A DNA stretch of 64,000 nucleotides from Arthrobacter sp. Leaf337 (GCF_001423745.1 NZ_LMPC01000012.1:428166-492165), one strand, 5' to 3'; shown: positions 9,060 through 18,184, numbered from the stretch's first letter. The notes: generated by a model from the sequence alone, not told the origin. Numbers and translations are program-made.

Positions 9060-9800
9060 CTAGAGGAGTTCGTTCAGGTCCCCGACCACCAGGGTGGCGC
9101 CGGCGTCCAGCAGCGTCTGCCGGCCGGCTCCGCGGTCCACTCCGATCACCGAGTGGAAGGTGCCGGCGTTACCGGCCTGGACGCCGGACACGGCGTCCTC
9201 AACCACGACGCATTCCTCGCTGGGGAGGTCCAGGAGCTGCGCCGCATATTCGTAGGTGGCCGGGCTGGGCTTTCCGGGCAGGCCCGCGGCAGCAGCGACG
9301 ACGCCGTCCACCACCACGGGGAAGTGGTGCGCCAGTCCCGCAGCCTGCAGCACCGCCGGTGCGTTCCGGGAGGAAGAGACGACGGCGACCTTGAGTCCCA
9401 GCGCCTGCGCTGCTTCCAGGAAGCGCACCGAGCCTTCGTAGGGGGCCACGCCGCCGGCCTCGACGATGTCGTTGAAAACCTTGTTCTTGCGGTTGCCGAG
9501 GCCATGGACCGTGTTGTTGGCGGGGTCGTCATCCGAGGGGCCCTCGGGCAGCACGATGCTGCGCGAGGCGAGGAAGTCCCGGACACCGTCGAACCGGGGC
9601 TTGCCGTCGATATGGTCGAAGTAGTCGCTTTCGCGGTAGTTGTCCGCCTCCGGAACGTCCTGCAGGAAGCCGTCGAAAAGCTCCTGCCAGGCACGCTCGT
9701 GGACGATCGCCGTGGGCGTGAGCACGCCGTCGAGGTCGAAGAGGATGGCGGAAGCGCCGGTCCAGCCGTGGACGGTGGTGCTGTTTGAAAGCTCAGTCAT
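9060..9800 (-). CDS. pgmB: Beta-phosphoglucomutase (HAD family)
   Basis: 246 aa. HAD motif I is FDLDGVLTP, with the nucleophile D22 and acid/base D24. The cap domain follows; motif II is VAVVSSSRNA, and motif III/IV is GKPSPATYEYAAQLL with ECVVVEDAVSGVQAGNAG. It converts beta-glucose-1-phosphate to glucose-6-phosphate, the product of the adjacent GH65 phosphorylase, so the pair forms a complete phosphorolytic route into glycolysis. It lies in the same operon, between lacI and the phosphorylase. Confidence 0.88.
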   Translation of the reverse strand: MTELSNSTTVHGWTGASAILFDLDGVLTPTAIVHERAWQELFDGFLQDVPEADNYRESDYFDHIDGKPRFDGVRDFLASRSIVLPEGPSDDDPANNTVHGLGNRKNKVFNDIVEAGGVAPYEGSVRFLEAAQALGLKVAVVSSSRNAPAVLQAAGLAHHFPVVVDGVVAAAAGLPGKPSPATYEYAAQLLDLPSEECVVVEDAVSGVQAGNAGTFHSVIGVDRGAGRQTLLDAGATLVVGDLNELL

Positions 9801-9935
9801 GCGGTACTCGGTGTCCTTTCAGACGGCGTGCAGGGGGACGTGCATGGATGCTGCGGGTTTTGGGGCGGTGGGAGCCGTGGCGAGCAGAAGGGCGGCGGTG
9901 CCTTGCTCGGTGTTTGCGCGACGCAGCGTTTGTGC

Positions 9936-10964
9936 TCAGCGTTTCCGTCGCGTGGTCTTGCGCTCAATCAGTTTGGTATCCAGCACGTGGCTGGCGGGGG
10001 CATTCAACTGCCCCGGACGTTGGAGTCCTTCGATCAGCAGGTTGGCTGCGAAGGCGCCCTGGTCGGCTACCGGCTGCGCTATGGTGCTCAGTCCCAGGAA
10101 CCAACTCATCTGATGATCGTCTATACCTATGATGGACACGTTTTTCGGCGCTGACAAACCGAGCTCGCGCAGGGCCATGAGCGCGCCGAAGGCAGTTTCG
10201 TCGCAGCCGGCGAAAATCGCGGAGGGCATCCTGCGGTTTTCGATGAGCTCGGTCATGGCCCTGCGGCCGCCCTCGATGCTCGACCCGGCGTCCATCACCA
10301 GGTCCGGGTCCACGGTCAGGTGGTGCTCGGCAAGCGCCCGGCGGAATCCGTTGAGGCGGTCCGTGGCCGTGACCACCGAGCGCTCCCCCGATTCGCGGCC
10401 GGAGAGAATGGCAAGGTCCCAGTGTCCGAGGCCCAGGAGGTGGTTGGTTGCCTTCCAGGCCGCGTCCTCGTTGTCGATTCCCACATTGTCCCAGGGGACG
10501 TTGTGCATGCCCACGCTGGCTACGGCCAGCCCGGAGGAGGCCAGGGCATCGATTTCGTCGCTGCTGAGGGCAATGTTCAGCAGCAGGACGCCGTCCACGC
10601 GCTGCGACAGGGCCTCCAGGTCGCCGAAGACCTTGCGGTGCACGCTGGGGGTGTTGCGCAGGCTGATCAGCATCGTGTCGAAGCCGCTGTCAGCAAAGAC
10701 TTCCTCGGCTGCCTCCACGGCCTGGGCGAAAAACCACGCCGTGGCTGTGGGCGCGATGATGGCCACGGACCCCGTGGTCCCGCCCGCAAGGCGCGCCGCC
10801 GCCGAGGATGCCTTGTAACCGAGTTTAGTGGCGGCATCCGCAACCTTCAGGTGTGCCGTTTCGGAGACATTGGGCAGCCCGCGCAGGGCGCGGGAAACGG
10901 TACAGATGGACAGCCCCGACAATGCGGCAACGTCCTGGATGGTCACGCGCGGTGCTCTAGCCAT
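9936..10964 (-). CDS. LacI family transcriptional regulator of the disaccharide operon
   Basis: 342 aa. The N-terminal helix-turn-helix VTIQDVAALSGLSICTVSRALRG with hinge LGYKASSAAARLAGG is followed by a periplasmic-binding-type effector domain (SVAIIAPTATAWFF, IFAGCDETAFGALMAL, IIGIDDHQMSWFLGLSTIAQP). It is the first gene of the lacI-pgmB-GH65 operon. A perfect TGTAAGCGCTTACA palindrome lies 64 bases upstream, which implies autoregulation. The same operator type precedes the secreted amylase at 57.3 kb. No clear Shine-Dalgarno; the ATG at 10964 starts the conserved region. Confidence 0.9.
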   Translation of the reverse strand: MARAPRVTIQDVAALSGLSICTVSRALRGLPNVSETAHLKVADAATKLGYKASSAAARLAGGTTGSVAIIAPTATAWFFAQAVEAAEEVFADSGFDTMLISLRNTPSVHRKVFGDLEALSQRVDGVLLLNIALSSDEIDALASSGLAVASVGMHNVPWDNVGIDNEDAAWKATNHLLGLGHWDLAILSGRESGERSVVTATDRLNGFRRALAEHHLTVDPDLVMDAGSSIEGGRRAMTELIENRRMPSAIFAGCDETAFGALMALRELGLSAPKNVSIIGIDDHQMSWFLGLSTIAQPVADQGAFAANLLIEGLQRPGQLNAPASHVLDTKLIERKTTRRKR

Positions 10965-11027
10965 GCAACACGGGCTCAGCCCTTTCTTCTTCGGAAGTCG
11001 TGGGCCCGATACATGGCCGAAGAAGAG

Positions 11028-11041
11028 TGTAAGCGCTTACA
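11028..11041. promoter_or_regulatory. LacI-family operator
   Basis: Perfect 14-base palindrome TGTAAGCGCTTACA, upstream of lacI and overlapping the region where the minus-strand promoter should lie (TACACT, at 11026-11031 on the complement, could be its -10). Central CG and half-site spacing are classic for LacI/GalR-family sites. It is matched at 57236-57249. Confidence 0.8.
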
Positions 11042-11120
11042 AATTTAGCGCGCAACTGGTTTTACCCGCGAGTGCGGATTATTTCGGGTTTCCGGGGAAA
11101 CGACCCGCGCGCCTTGTCCT

Positions 11121-11738
11121 TCAGCGCAGGACGTAGTGGCGCAGGAAGGCGCTCACGTCCACCATCTCCGCCGTGGAAATCGTGTGGCCCATGCCCGGAT
11201 AGGTCCGGGCCGTCAGCTGCGTATTCCGGTTCAGCCATTCCTCGGTGTGCTCCACGGCGTCGTCGTTGATCACCAGGTCCGCCTTGTCCCGGCCCCAAAA
11301 GAAGGGCGGCTTGGCGTCGAAGGATTCGCTCATGGCCAGCAGTTCGTTGTCCAGGACGAATCCGGACAACCCCACGACTGCCCGGAAATCGTGGGGCCGC
11401 AGCCGCAGCAGGGTGCTGGCCATAGCCATGCCCTGCGAGAAGCCCAGCAGGCTCACGCTGCTGTGCTTGGCCTTGACGGAGTTGATCCAGTCGAACACCT
11501 TGTTGCTGACGGAAATGACGTCGGCGAAGTCATGGGTCAGGAAATAGTCCAGCAGGAACCAGCCGTAGTCGTCGCCGATCACCTTGGGCGCGCGCAGGGC
11601 CGCGCAGGTGAACTCGGGCGGCAGCTGGCCGAACAGGTCCGACATGCGCACTTCGTCTGTGCCGTAGCCGTGCATCATCACCAGCAGCGGCGTTCCGGCG
11701 CGCTGGCTCTCCGGCCTGGACCATACGACTGTCTCCAT
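11121..11738 (-). CDS. Alpha/beta hydrolase, phospholipase/carboxylesterase type
   Basis: 205 aa. The oxyanion-hole region VMMHGYGTDE, nucleophile elbow LLGFSQGMAMA, Asp in WGRDKADLVIND and catalytic His in YPGMGHTISTAEM fit the abhydrolase_2 (carboxylesterase/phospholipase) family. Cytoplasmic, no signal peptide; substrate unknown. It lies 42 bases downstream of the FabF-like gene on the same strand and may be co-transcribed with it. Confidence 0.8.
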   Translation of the reverse strand: METVVWSRPESQRAGTPLLVMMHGYGTDEVRMSDLFGQLPPEFTCAALRAPKVIGDDYGWFLLDYFLTHDFADVISVSNKVFDWINSVKAKHSSVSLLGFSQGMAMASTLLRLRPHDFRAVVGLSGFVLDNELLAMSESFDAKPPFFWGRDKADLVINDDAVEHTEEWLNRNTQLTARTYPGMGHTISTAEMVDVSAFLRHYVLR

Positions 11739-11780
11739 CGCAACAGCCTAACTTTCCGCCGGCGGTCCCGGCGGCAGGCC

Positions 11781-13001
11781 TCAGCCTGCGGTGATCACCA
11801 GCGAGGCGCTGTGGCCGCCGAATCCGAAGGCGTTGGCAATGCCGGCCCCCGCAGCCAGCCCAGGGGTTGTCTCCGAAACGATGTTGAGGTGGATGTCCGG
11901 GTCCCGGCTGTCGAGGTTGAGGGTGCCCGGGATGGCGCCCGTGCGCAGCGCCTGGATGGTGACGATGGCGCCGAGCGCCCCGGCCCCGCCCAGCAGGTGC
12001 CCGGTAAGGCTTTTCGTGGACGTGACAGGAACGGAATGTCCGACGACGGCGCCGATGGCTTCCGCTTCGAGCCGGTCCCCCACGGGAGTGGACGTGGCGT
12101 GGGCGTGCACGAAGCCGATGTCCGCCCCGGTGAGTCCGGCCGCGGCAATGGCCTTCTGCAGGACGCGGCGCTGCATGGCGGGGTCGGCCGCCACGATGTC
12201 CACGGCGTCGGAGGTGACGGCGCTGCCTGCGATGACGCCGAGCACCTCGGCCCCGCGGGAACGGGCGTGGTCCTCGCGCTCCAGCACCACGATCCCGGCG
12301 CCCTCGGCCATGACGAAGCCATCGCGGTCCCGGTCGAAGGGCCTGGAGGCGGCCTGCGGGCTGTCGTTTCGGGTGGAGAGGGCGCGGATCTGCGAGAACC
12401 CGCTGATGGTCAGGCCGTTGATGCAGGAGTCCACTCCGCCGGCGATCACCACGTCGGCGGCGCCGCTGCGGATCATGTCGGCCGCCTGCGAGATCGCTTC
12501 GGCCCCGGAGGCGCAGGCGCTGACGGGAGTCCGCGCCCCGCCGCGGGCTCCGACGTCAATGGAGACCCACGCCGAGGGGCCGTTCACCATGATCCGGGTA
12601 AGCGTGTGCGGTGAGACCCGGCGCGGCCCCTTCCCGTCCAGGGTCCGGGTCTGCTCAAGGGTGGTGTCCAGGCCGCCGTAGCCGGAGCCGATCACCACGG
12701 CCAGCCGTTCCGGGTCAACCTCCGGCCGGCCGGCGTGCGCCCAGGCCTCGCGCGCGGCGATAAGCGCCAGGTGGCCGCAGCGGTCCATCCTTTTGTATTC
12801 CAAGGTGGACAGCAGTGACGGGACGTCTGCAGTGACGCGTCCTGCAATGCGCACGGGAAGCCCGTCTGACCAGCCGTCGTCAAGGGCCACAATCCCGGAA
12901 CGTCCGGCCAGGAGCGCGTCCCATGTTTCGCCGGCGGTTGAGCCGACGGGAGTCACTGCTCCCAGGCCGGTGACTACTACCGCGGGGACTTGTTCAGACA
13001 T
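11781..13001 (-). CDS. Beta-ketoacyl-ACP synthase II-type ketosynthase (FabF family)
   Basis: 406 aa from the ATG at 13001 (MSEQVPAVVVTGLGAVTPVG). The frame stays open to 13337, but that stretch looks non-coding. The active-site Cys lies in TPVSACASGAEAISQAADMI, with catalytic His residues in VHAHATSTPVGD and KSLTGHLLGGAGALGAI. FabF condenses malonyl-ACP with acyl-ACP in fatty-acid elongation. No acpP, fabD or fabH is adjacent, so this may be a second, stand-alone ketosynthase. CAGGAG lies 12 bases upstream of the start. Confidence 0.85.
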   Translation of the reverse strand: MSEQVPAVVVTGLGAVTPVGSTAGETWDALLAGRSGIVALDDGWSDGLPVRIAGRVTADVPSLLSTLEYKRMDRCGHLALIAAREAWAHAGRPEVDPERLAVVIGSGYGGLDTTLEQTRTLDGKGPRRVSPHTLTRIMVNGPSAWVSIDVGARGGARTPVSACASGAEAISQAADMIRSGAADVVIAGGVDSCINGLTISGFSQIRALSTRNDSPQAASRPFDRDRDGFVMAEGAGIVVLEREDHARSRGAEVLGVIAGSAVTSDAVDIVAADPAMQRRVLQKAIAAAGLTGADIGFVHAHATSTPVGDRLEAEAIGAVVGHSVPVTSTKSLTGHLLGGAGALGAIVTIQALRTGAIPGTLNLDSRDPDIHLNIVSETTPGLAAGAGIANAFGFGGHSASLVITAG

Positions 13002-13340
13002 GGGTAACACTGCTCCTGGGATCCGTGGACGCTGCGCGCTGTTTGTCGCGGACGCCTCCCCCGCTGGCCGGGCAGATTTGCCTGGCCGGGCGAATGTGCC
13101 CGGCAGGGAGAATGCGTGCGCAATCCACAGTACGCGGGGCACACCTCCGGCTGCTGGTGTTACTTCGCCGCCGCCGGCAACATCCCGGTAAATAACGACT
13201 GTGACACAGCTCCGGCGCGCGCCTTCGGGTTCATTGAAACAGCCGGGAAGGGGCTGTAGCCTGTCGCTAGACAGCATGCTGATCAAGTTTTGCCGCACGT
13301 CTTTTTGCCCGCACGTCCCCCGGACAGCTAGGAGCAAGTC
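13002..13340. other. Intergenic region between divergent fabF-like and DUF6458 genes
   Basis: 339 bases without a convincing gene. It contains the fabF-like ribosome binding region, several GC-rich repeats of CCGGGCA type (13069-13104), and a possible plus-strand promoter for the DUF6458 gene: TTGAAA at 13234-13239, 17 bases, TAGCCT at 13257-13262. AGGAG at 13330-13334 precedes the DUF6458 start. Confidence 0.5.
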
Positions 13341-13598
13341 ATGAGAATCGGTTCCTCTATTTTCCTTATCGCCATCGGCGCCATCTTGGCGTGGGCCATC
13401 ACCCCCGGCCTCATCCCCTATGTGGACCAGACGCTGATCGGGTACATCCTGATGGCCGTCGGCGTCATCGGCCTGATCGCCTCACTGGTGCTGGCTTCGC
13501 CGGGACGCACCAGGCGGGTAAGCGAAACCCGGTCGGTGGTGGACCCAAACACGGGCGAGCGGATTGTCCGCAATGAGAGCCGGGACGGCAGCCTCTAG
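13341..13598 (+). CDS. DUF6458 family small membrane protein
   Basis: 85 aa. Two membrane helices (RIGSSIFLIAIGAILAWAI and IGYILMAVGVIGLIASLVLA) are followed by a basic, hydrophilic cytoplasmic tail (SPGRTRRVSETRSVVDPNTG). This two-helix architecture with MRIGSSIFLIAIGAIL at the start is typical of the DUF6458 family, widespread in actinobacteria and without known function. Clear AGGAG precedes the ATG. Confidence 0.8.
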   Translation: MRIGSSIFLIAIGAILAWAITPGLIPYVDQTLIGYILMAVGVIGLIASLVLASPGRTRRVSETRSVVDPNTGERIVRNESRDGSL

Positions 13599-13660
13599 CC
13601 ATGATCCTCCGGCCGCCGCTGTCCACGGACACAGGCGAACCGCAATGTGAGTACCCCGGA

Positions 13661-13693
13661 AGCCGGGCCAGACCAACACGGTCGGGCCCGGCT
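13661..13693. terminator. Hairpin, possible terminator
   Basis: AGCCGGGCC and GGCCCGGCT form a nine-base-pair stem after the DUF6458 gene, followed by TTCGCCGTCTTTGG, a weak T-rich tail. Confidence 0.55.
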
Positions 13694-13750
13694 TTCGCCG
13701 TCTTTGGAAGGACCCCGCCCACACCGTGATCTGCGTTCGTGTTGTTTTCA

Positions 13751-13778
13751 TTGACAAACCCACAAGAACAAAGATAAA
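13751..13778 (+). promoter_or_regulatory. Promoter of the fructose operon
   Basis: TTGACA at 13751-13756 and GATAAA at 13773-13778, spaced 16 bases, in an unusually AT-rich stretch about 80 bases before fruR. It is the best sigma-70-like promoter seen in this window. The short AT-rich flanks may also hold the FruR site. Confidence 0.65.
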
Positions 13779-13860
13779 GTCAAGCAATTCAACATCGTGT
13801 GATGGCAGTCACTGAAGCCGTTCACTGAAGTACCAGCAGTATTTACGCAATGGAGGGTAA

Positions 13861-14670
13861 GTGTTCGCCGAAGAGCGCCAACAGCTGATCGCGGGTCTAG
13901 TCGCCGAAAGCGGCCGGGCCAGCGTCACTGCGCTTGCCGAGCGCTTCAACATCACCACCGAAACCGTCCGGCGGGACCTGGCTGCACTGGAAGCCGCCGG
14001 CACAGTACGCAGGGTCCATGGCGGCGCCGTCGCCCCGGACCGGATCAGCACCACCGAGGAAAGCATCCTGGAACGGACCGTGCAGCGGCAGCCGGAAAAG
14101 CTGCGCATTGCCGAGGCCGCTTTGGCTTTCATCCCGCAAAATCCGGCGGGCAGCATCCTGGTGGACGCCGGCTCAACCACTGAAGCGCTGGCGGACCTGA
14201 TCGCCCTGCGCCTTGCCGACCCTTCCGCCGCCCCTGACACCGGCTCGGAGAACGAACTCGTCGTCATCACCCACGCGATCCCGATCGCCGCCAAGCTCGC
14301 CGGCGAGCCGGGCATCGCCCTCCACCTGCTGGGTGGCAGGGTCCGCGGCCTCACGCAGGCTGCCGTGGGCCAGTCCACCGTGGACGCGGCACACCGAATC
14401 CGTCCGGACATCGCCTTCATCGGCGCCAACGGAATCCACTCGGCCTTCGGGCTGAGCACCCCCGATCCTGAAGAAGCCGCCGTCAAAGCGGCCTTCGTCC
14501 AATCGGCACGCCGCATTGTGGTGCTGGCCGATTCGTCCAAGCTGGATGCCGAAACGCTGGTCCAGTTCGCCTCGTTGAAAGATCTGGACACCTTGATTAC
14601 AGACAGTGAACCCAGCCCGGAACTGGCGGCGGCGCTTGCTGACGCCGGCGTGGACGTGGTGATCGCATGA
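13861..14670 (+). CDS. fruR: DeoR family regulator of the fructose operon
   Basis: 269 aa, GTG start with GGAGGG upstream. The N-terminal DeoR helix-turn-helix is EERQQLIAGLVAESGRASVT with FNITTETVRRDLAALE and VRRVHGGAVAP. The C-terminal DeoRC sensor domain (SILVDAGSTTEALADLI, DIAFIGANGIHSAFGLSTPD, IVVLADSSKLDAETLVQF) binds phosphosugars. It overlaps fruK by the ATGA quartet, so it is the first gene of the fruR-fruK-fruA-ptsH operon. DeoR regulators in this position usually respond to fructose-1-phosphate. Confidence 0.88.
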   Translation: MFAEERQQLIAGLVAESGRASVTALAERFNITTETVRRDLAALEAAGTVRRVHGGAVAPDRISTTEESILERTVQRQPEKLRIAEAALAFIPQNPAGSILVDAGSTTEALADLIALRLADPSAAPDTGSENELVVITHAIPIAAKLAGEPGIALHLLGGRVRGLTQAAVGQSTVDAAHRIRPDIAFIGANGIHSAFGLSTPDPEEAAVKAAFVQSARRIVVLADSSKLDAETLVQFASLKDLDTLITDSEPSPELAAALADAGVDVVIA

Positions 14671-15650
14671 TTGTCACCCTCACCGCGAACCCGAGCCTCG
14701 ACCGCACCGTGGCCCTGCCCTCGCCGCTGCTGCGCGGCGAAGTACAGCGGGCCGTCTCCGTCCGCCAGGAGTCCGGCGGGAAAGGCGTCAACGTATCCCG
14801 CGCCCTGGTGGCCTCCGGCCTGGAAACAGTGGCCGTGCTCCCAGGCGGCGACTCCGATCCGGTGCTGGCAGGGCTTCGTGACGGCGGCGTCCCCTTCGCC
14901 GCCCTCGCCATCCACGAACCGCTGCGCACCAACGTGGCGCTGACGGAGCCGGACGGCGTCACCACCAAAATCAACGAACCCGGCCCGGTACTAAGCGAAG
15001 ACCAGCAGGAAGCCCTGATCGGGCTTCTGCTGGAGCGTTCCCGCGGCGCCAGCTGGGTTGTCCTCGCCGGCTCGCTCCCACCCGGAGTCCCGGCCGACTT
15101 CTACGCCACCGTTACCCGGCGGCTTCGGTCCACCACTGACGGTGCTGCCCCCCGCATCGCCGTCGACTCGTCCGGCGCGCCCCTCGCCGCCGCCCTCTCG
15201 GGCGACGCGTCAGGCATGCCGGACCTCCTCAAACCCAACGCCGAAGAACTGGCTGAACTGGCTGCCGCAGCCGGTTTCGCCACGGCGTCCACCGCTGACG
15301 AACTGGAAGCGGATCCGGAGGCTGCCGCGGCAGCCGCCGCCGCCGTCGTGCGTTCCGGTGTAGGTGCCGTGCTGGCAACGCTCGGTTCCAAGGGTGCGGT
15401 ACTAGTGACGGCCGACGGCGCGTGGCTGGCCACGCATCCGCCGGTCAAGGCGGTCAGCACGGTCGGCGCGGGAGATTCTTCCCTTGCCGGCTACCTGCTC
15501 GCCTCCAGCCAGGGCGCCGCCCCGGCCGACTGCCTCCGTCAGGCCGTGGCACATGGTGCCGCTGCCGCCTCCCTGCCGGGCTCCACAGTCCCGGCGGTCC
15601 ACCAAACCACCCCTGATGCCGTAACCATCACGGCCCTCCGGAAGGACTGA
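14667..15650 (+). CDS. fruK: 1-phosphofructokinase
   Basis: 327 aa PfkB-family sugar kinase. The start MIVTLTANPSLDRTVALP with the Gly-rich SGGKGVNVSRALVASG and the C-terminal anion-hole motif STVGAGDSSLAGYLLA (catalytic Asp in GAGDS) are diagnostic of FruK/PfkB. It phosphorylates fructose-1-phosphate, delivered by FruA, to fructose-1,6-bisphosphate. It overlaps fruR by four bases and is two bases from fruA. Confidence 0.92.
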   Translation: MIVTLTANPSLDRTVALPSPLLRGEVQRAVSVRQESGGKGVNVSRALVASGLETVAVLPGGDSDPVLAGLRDGGVPFAALAIHEPLRTNVALTEPDGVTTKINEPGPVLSEDQQEALIGLLLERSRGASWVVLAGSLPPGVPADFYATVTRRLRSTTDGAAPRIAVDSSGAPLAAALSGDASGMPDLLKPNAEELAELAAAAGFATASTADELEADPEAAAAAAAAVVRSGVGAVLATLGSKGAVLVTADGAWLATHPPVKAVSTVGAGDSSLAGYLLASSQGAAPADCLRQAVAHGAAAASLPGSTVPAVHQTTPDAVTITALRKD

Positions 15651-15652
15651 CA

Positions 15653-17707
15653 GTGACTCAGCTCATTACTACTGATCTGGTCGAGCTAGACCAGAACCTG
15701 GGCAATTCGCCCGAGGACGTGATCCGCCATCTGGCCGGCAGGGTTGCCGCCACCGGACGCGCCACCGAAGCCGAAGGCCTCTTCACGGACGCCTTTGCCC
15801 GCGAATCCAAGACCGCCACGGGCGTGCCCGGCGGAATTGCCATTCCGCACTGCCGCTCCACGGCGGTGACGGTGCCCACCCTGGCCATGGCCCGGCTCTC
15901 GCAGCCCGTGGACTTCGGCGCCAAGGACGGCCCGGCCGACCTGATCTTCTTCATCGCAGCCCCCGAAGGCGCGGACCAGGAGCACCTGAAGCTCCTGTCC
16001 AAGCTGGCCCGCTCGCTGATCAAAAAGGACTTCACCGCTTCCCTGCGTGCAGCCACCACCCAGGCCGAGATCGTTGAGCTGGTGGACGGCGCCCTGGCCG
16101 ACAAGCCTGCGGCCGCAGCCGAGCCTGCCATGGCAACAGCCGCAGCAGCCGCGCCCTCTGCCGGTGCCGCTACCGGCGCCAGGTCCGGCCCCAAGCGCCT
16201 CGTGGCCGTGACGGCCTGCCCCACGGGCATCGCCCACACCTACATGGCCGCCGATTCACTGGTTGCCGCAGCCAAGGAAGTCGGTGTGGACCTGCAGGTG
16301 GAAACCCAGGGCTCCTCCGGCGCCAAGCCGCTGGACCCCGCCGTGATCGCCGCAGCCGATGCCGTGATCTTCGCGGTGGACGTGGACGTCCGCGGCAAGG
16401 AGCGCTTTGCCGGCAAGCCGGTCATCAACGCACCCGTCAAGCGCGGCATCGACGAACCGGACAAGATGGTGCAGGAGGCACTGGCCGCGGCGGACAACCC
16501 CAACGCCCGGCGCGTACCGCACTTCGGCGCCGAGGAGCAGGCAGAAGCCGAAGCCACCGAAAAGGGCGAGCACATCGGACAGAAGCTCAAGAAGGCGCTC
16601 CTCACGGGCGTCAGCTACATGATTCCGTTCGTGGCCGGCGGCGGTCTGCTCATCGCTCTGGGCTTCCTGATGGGCGGCTACCTGATTACCCAGTTCGCAG
16701 ACGTCATCGTGGTGGACAACAGCATTTTCAACCTGCCCACCGAGTACCCTGAAAACGCCTGGGGCCCGCTCGGCGCCTACATCGGTGCCGTGCTCTTCAA
16801 GATCGGTGCCCTCTCGCTGGGCTTCCTGGTCCCCGCACTGGCCGGTTACATCGCCTACGGCATCGCCGACCGTCCGGGTATCGCACCGGGCTTCGTGGCC
16901 GGCGCCGTGGCAGGGTTCATGGGTGCAGGCTTCCTGGGCGGCATCGTGGGCGGTCTCCTGGCCGGCTACATCGCCCACTCCATCGGCCAGATCCAGGTGG
17001 CCCGCTGGCTGCGCGGCCTGATGCCCGTGGTGATCATCCCGCTGCTTGCTTCACTGGTTGCCTCCGGCCTGATGTTCCTTATCCTGGGCGCTCCGATCGT
17101 CGCCATCACCAAGGGCCTGAACGGCTGGCTTTCCGGCCTCACCGGCGCCAGCGCCATCGCACTGGGCGTCATCCTGGGCCTCATGATGTGCTTCGACCTC
17201 GGTGGCCCGGTCAACAAGGTTGCCTACTCCTTCGCCGTCGCCGGCCTGGGCGCCGCCACCCTGGACAACCAGGCGCCGTGGCAGATCATGGCAGCCGTCA
17301 TGGCTTCGGGCATGGTCCCGCCGCTGGCCATGGCCCTCGCTTCCACCGTCCTGGACAAGAAGCGCTTCAGCCTGGCCGAGCGTGAAAACGGCAAGGCCGC
17401 CTGGCTGCTGGGAGCGTCCTTCATTTCCGAAGGTGCCATCCCGTTCGCCGCAGCCGATCCGCTGCGCGTCATCCCCGCCAGCATGCTGGGCGGCGCAGTA
17501 ACCGGTGCCATCTCGATGGCAGCGGGCGTCGGATCAAAGGCCCCGCACGGCGGAATCTTCGTCTTCTTCGCGATCGACAACTTCGTAATGTTCGTTGTTT
17601 CGATCCTCGTGGGCACCGTCGTCACCGCCCTGGCCGTGATCGCGCTGAAGCGCTGGGCCGTCCGCAAGTCCGTTGATACCGTGGAGCCGGTTCCAGTAAC
17701 TGTCTGA
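15653..17707 (+). CDS. fruA: Fructose-specific PTS permease, EIIABC fusion
   Basis: 684 aa, GTG start. Domain order IIA-IIB-IIC. IIA carries the phospho-His H66 in GGIAIPHCRS. After an Ala-rich linker (about residues 148-178), IIB carries the phospho-Cys C189 in VAVTACPTGIAHTYMAAD. From about residue 315 the IIC domain has multiple membrane helices (SYMIPFVAGGGLLIALG, FDLGGPVNKVAYSFA). It imports fructose and phosphorylates it to fructose-1-phosphate, using HPr encoded next. Confidence 0.95.
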   Translation: MTQLITTDLVELDQNLGNSPEDVIRHLAGRVAATGRATEAEGLFTDAFARESKTATGVPGGIAIPHCRSTAVTVPTLAMARLSQPVDFGAKDGPADLIFFIAAPEGADQEHLKLLSKLARSLIKKDFTASLRAATTQAEIVELVDGALADKPAAAAEPAMATAAAAAPSAGAATGARSGPKRLVAVTACPTGIAHTYMAADSLVAAAKEVGVDLQVETQGSSGAKPLDPAVIAAADAVIFAVDVDVRGKERFAGKPVINAPVKRGIDEPDKMVQEALAAADNPNARRVPHFGAEEQAEAEATEKGEHIGQKLKKALLTGVSYMIPFVAGGGLLIALGFLMGGYLITQFADVIVVDNSIFNLPTEYPENAWGPLGAYIGAVLFKIGALSLGFLVPALAGYIAYGIADRPGIAPGFVAGAVAGFMGAGFLGGIVGGLLAGYIAHSIGQIQVARWLRGLMPVVIIPLLASLVASGLMFLILGAPIVAITKGLNGWLSGLTGASAIALGVILGLMMCFDLGGPVNKVAYSFAVAGLGAATLDNQAPWQIMAAVMASGMVPPLAMALASTVLDKKRFSLAERENGKAAWLLGASFISEGAIPFAAADPLRVIPASMLGGAVTGAISMAAGVGSKAPHGGIFVFFAIDNFVMFVVSILVGTVVTALAVIALKRWAVRKSVDTVEPVPVTV

Positions 17708-17763
17708 CCCGGTTCGGTATTCTGACCAACCATTTGTCTCGACCTGATATCCAAGGAGCACAC

Positions 17764-18042
17764 ATGTTCGAACGCACCGCCACCATCGCCAGCCGCGTGG
17801 GCCTGCACGCCCGCCCCGCCGCCATCTTTGCCGAGGCAGCCGGCGAGTACCCGCACGAGATCACCATTGCCCGTCAGGGCGAACCGGTTGACGAGGCCAT
17901 GGACGCCGCCAGCATCCTGTCCCTGATGAGCCTGGGCGCCTCGCACGGCGACGTTGTGGTCCTCCGCGCCGAAGGCGACGGCGCCGATACGGCACTGGAC
18001 CACCTGGTCCAGATCCTGGAAACCGATCACGACGCCGAGTAG
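17764..18042 (+). CDS. ptsH: Phosphocarrier protein HPr
   Basis: 92 aa from the ATG at 17764, with AAGGAG upstream. Phospho-acceptor H15 lies in SRVGLHARPAA, and a Ser at about position 50 (DAASILSLMSLG) sits where the regulatory Ser of HPr is found. It transfers phosphate from enzyme I to FruA. It is the last gene of the fructose operon; enzyme I (ptsI) is not in the window. Confidence 0.95.
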   Translation: MFERTATIASRVGLHARPAAIFAEAAGEYPHEITIARQGEPVDEAMDAASILSLMSLGASHGDVVVLRAEGDGADTALDHLVQILETDHDAE

Positions 18043-18083
18043 CGGCACGGCGGGCTAAGACAGTCCGCTTCCGGAACGGCAGC

Positions 18084-18146
18084 CAGCGGCCGGCACGCTG
18101 CGCCACTGCCCCTTGAGGGGGCACACGGCGCACGGGCCGGCCGCTG
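18084..18146. terminator. Nested hairpin after ptsH
   Basis: Outer stem CAGCGGCCGG/CCGGCCGCTG and an inner stem TGCCCC/GGGGCA, followed by CGTTTAACT. It lies 41 bases after the ptsH stop and probably terminates the fru operon. Confidence 0.65.
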
Positions 18147-18168
18147 CGTTTAACTCCCGGCACAATGA

Positions 18169-18184
18169 ACTAAGCCGACTTAGT
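18169..18184. promoter_or_regulatory. Inverted repeat upstream of the SRPBCC gene
   Basis: ACTAAG-CCGA-CTTAGT, a perfect six-base inverted repeat with a four-base spacer, about 110 bases before the start at 18292. A regulator site is possible; no regulator gene is adjacent. Confidence 0.35.

Noticed and set aside
13002..13337. N-terminal extension of the FabF-type gene
   Set aside because: The frame stays open only because of high GC. The conserved FabF N-terminus begins at 13001.
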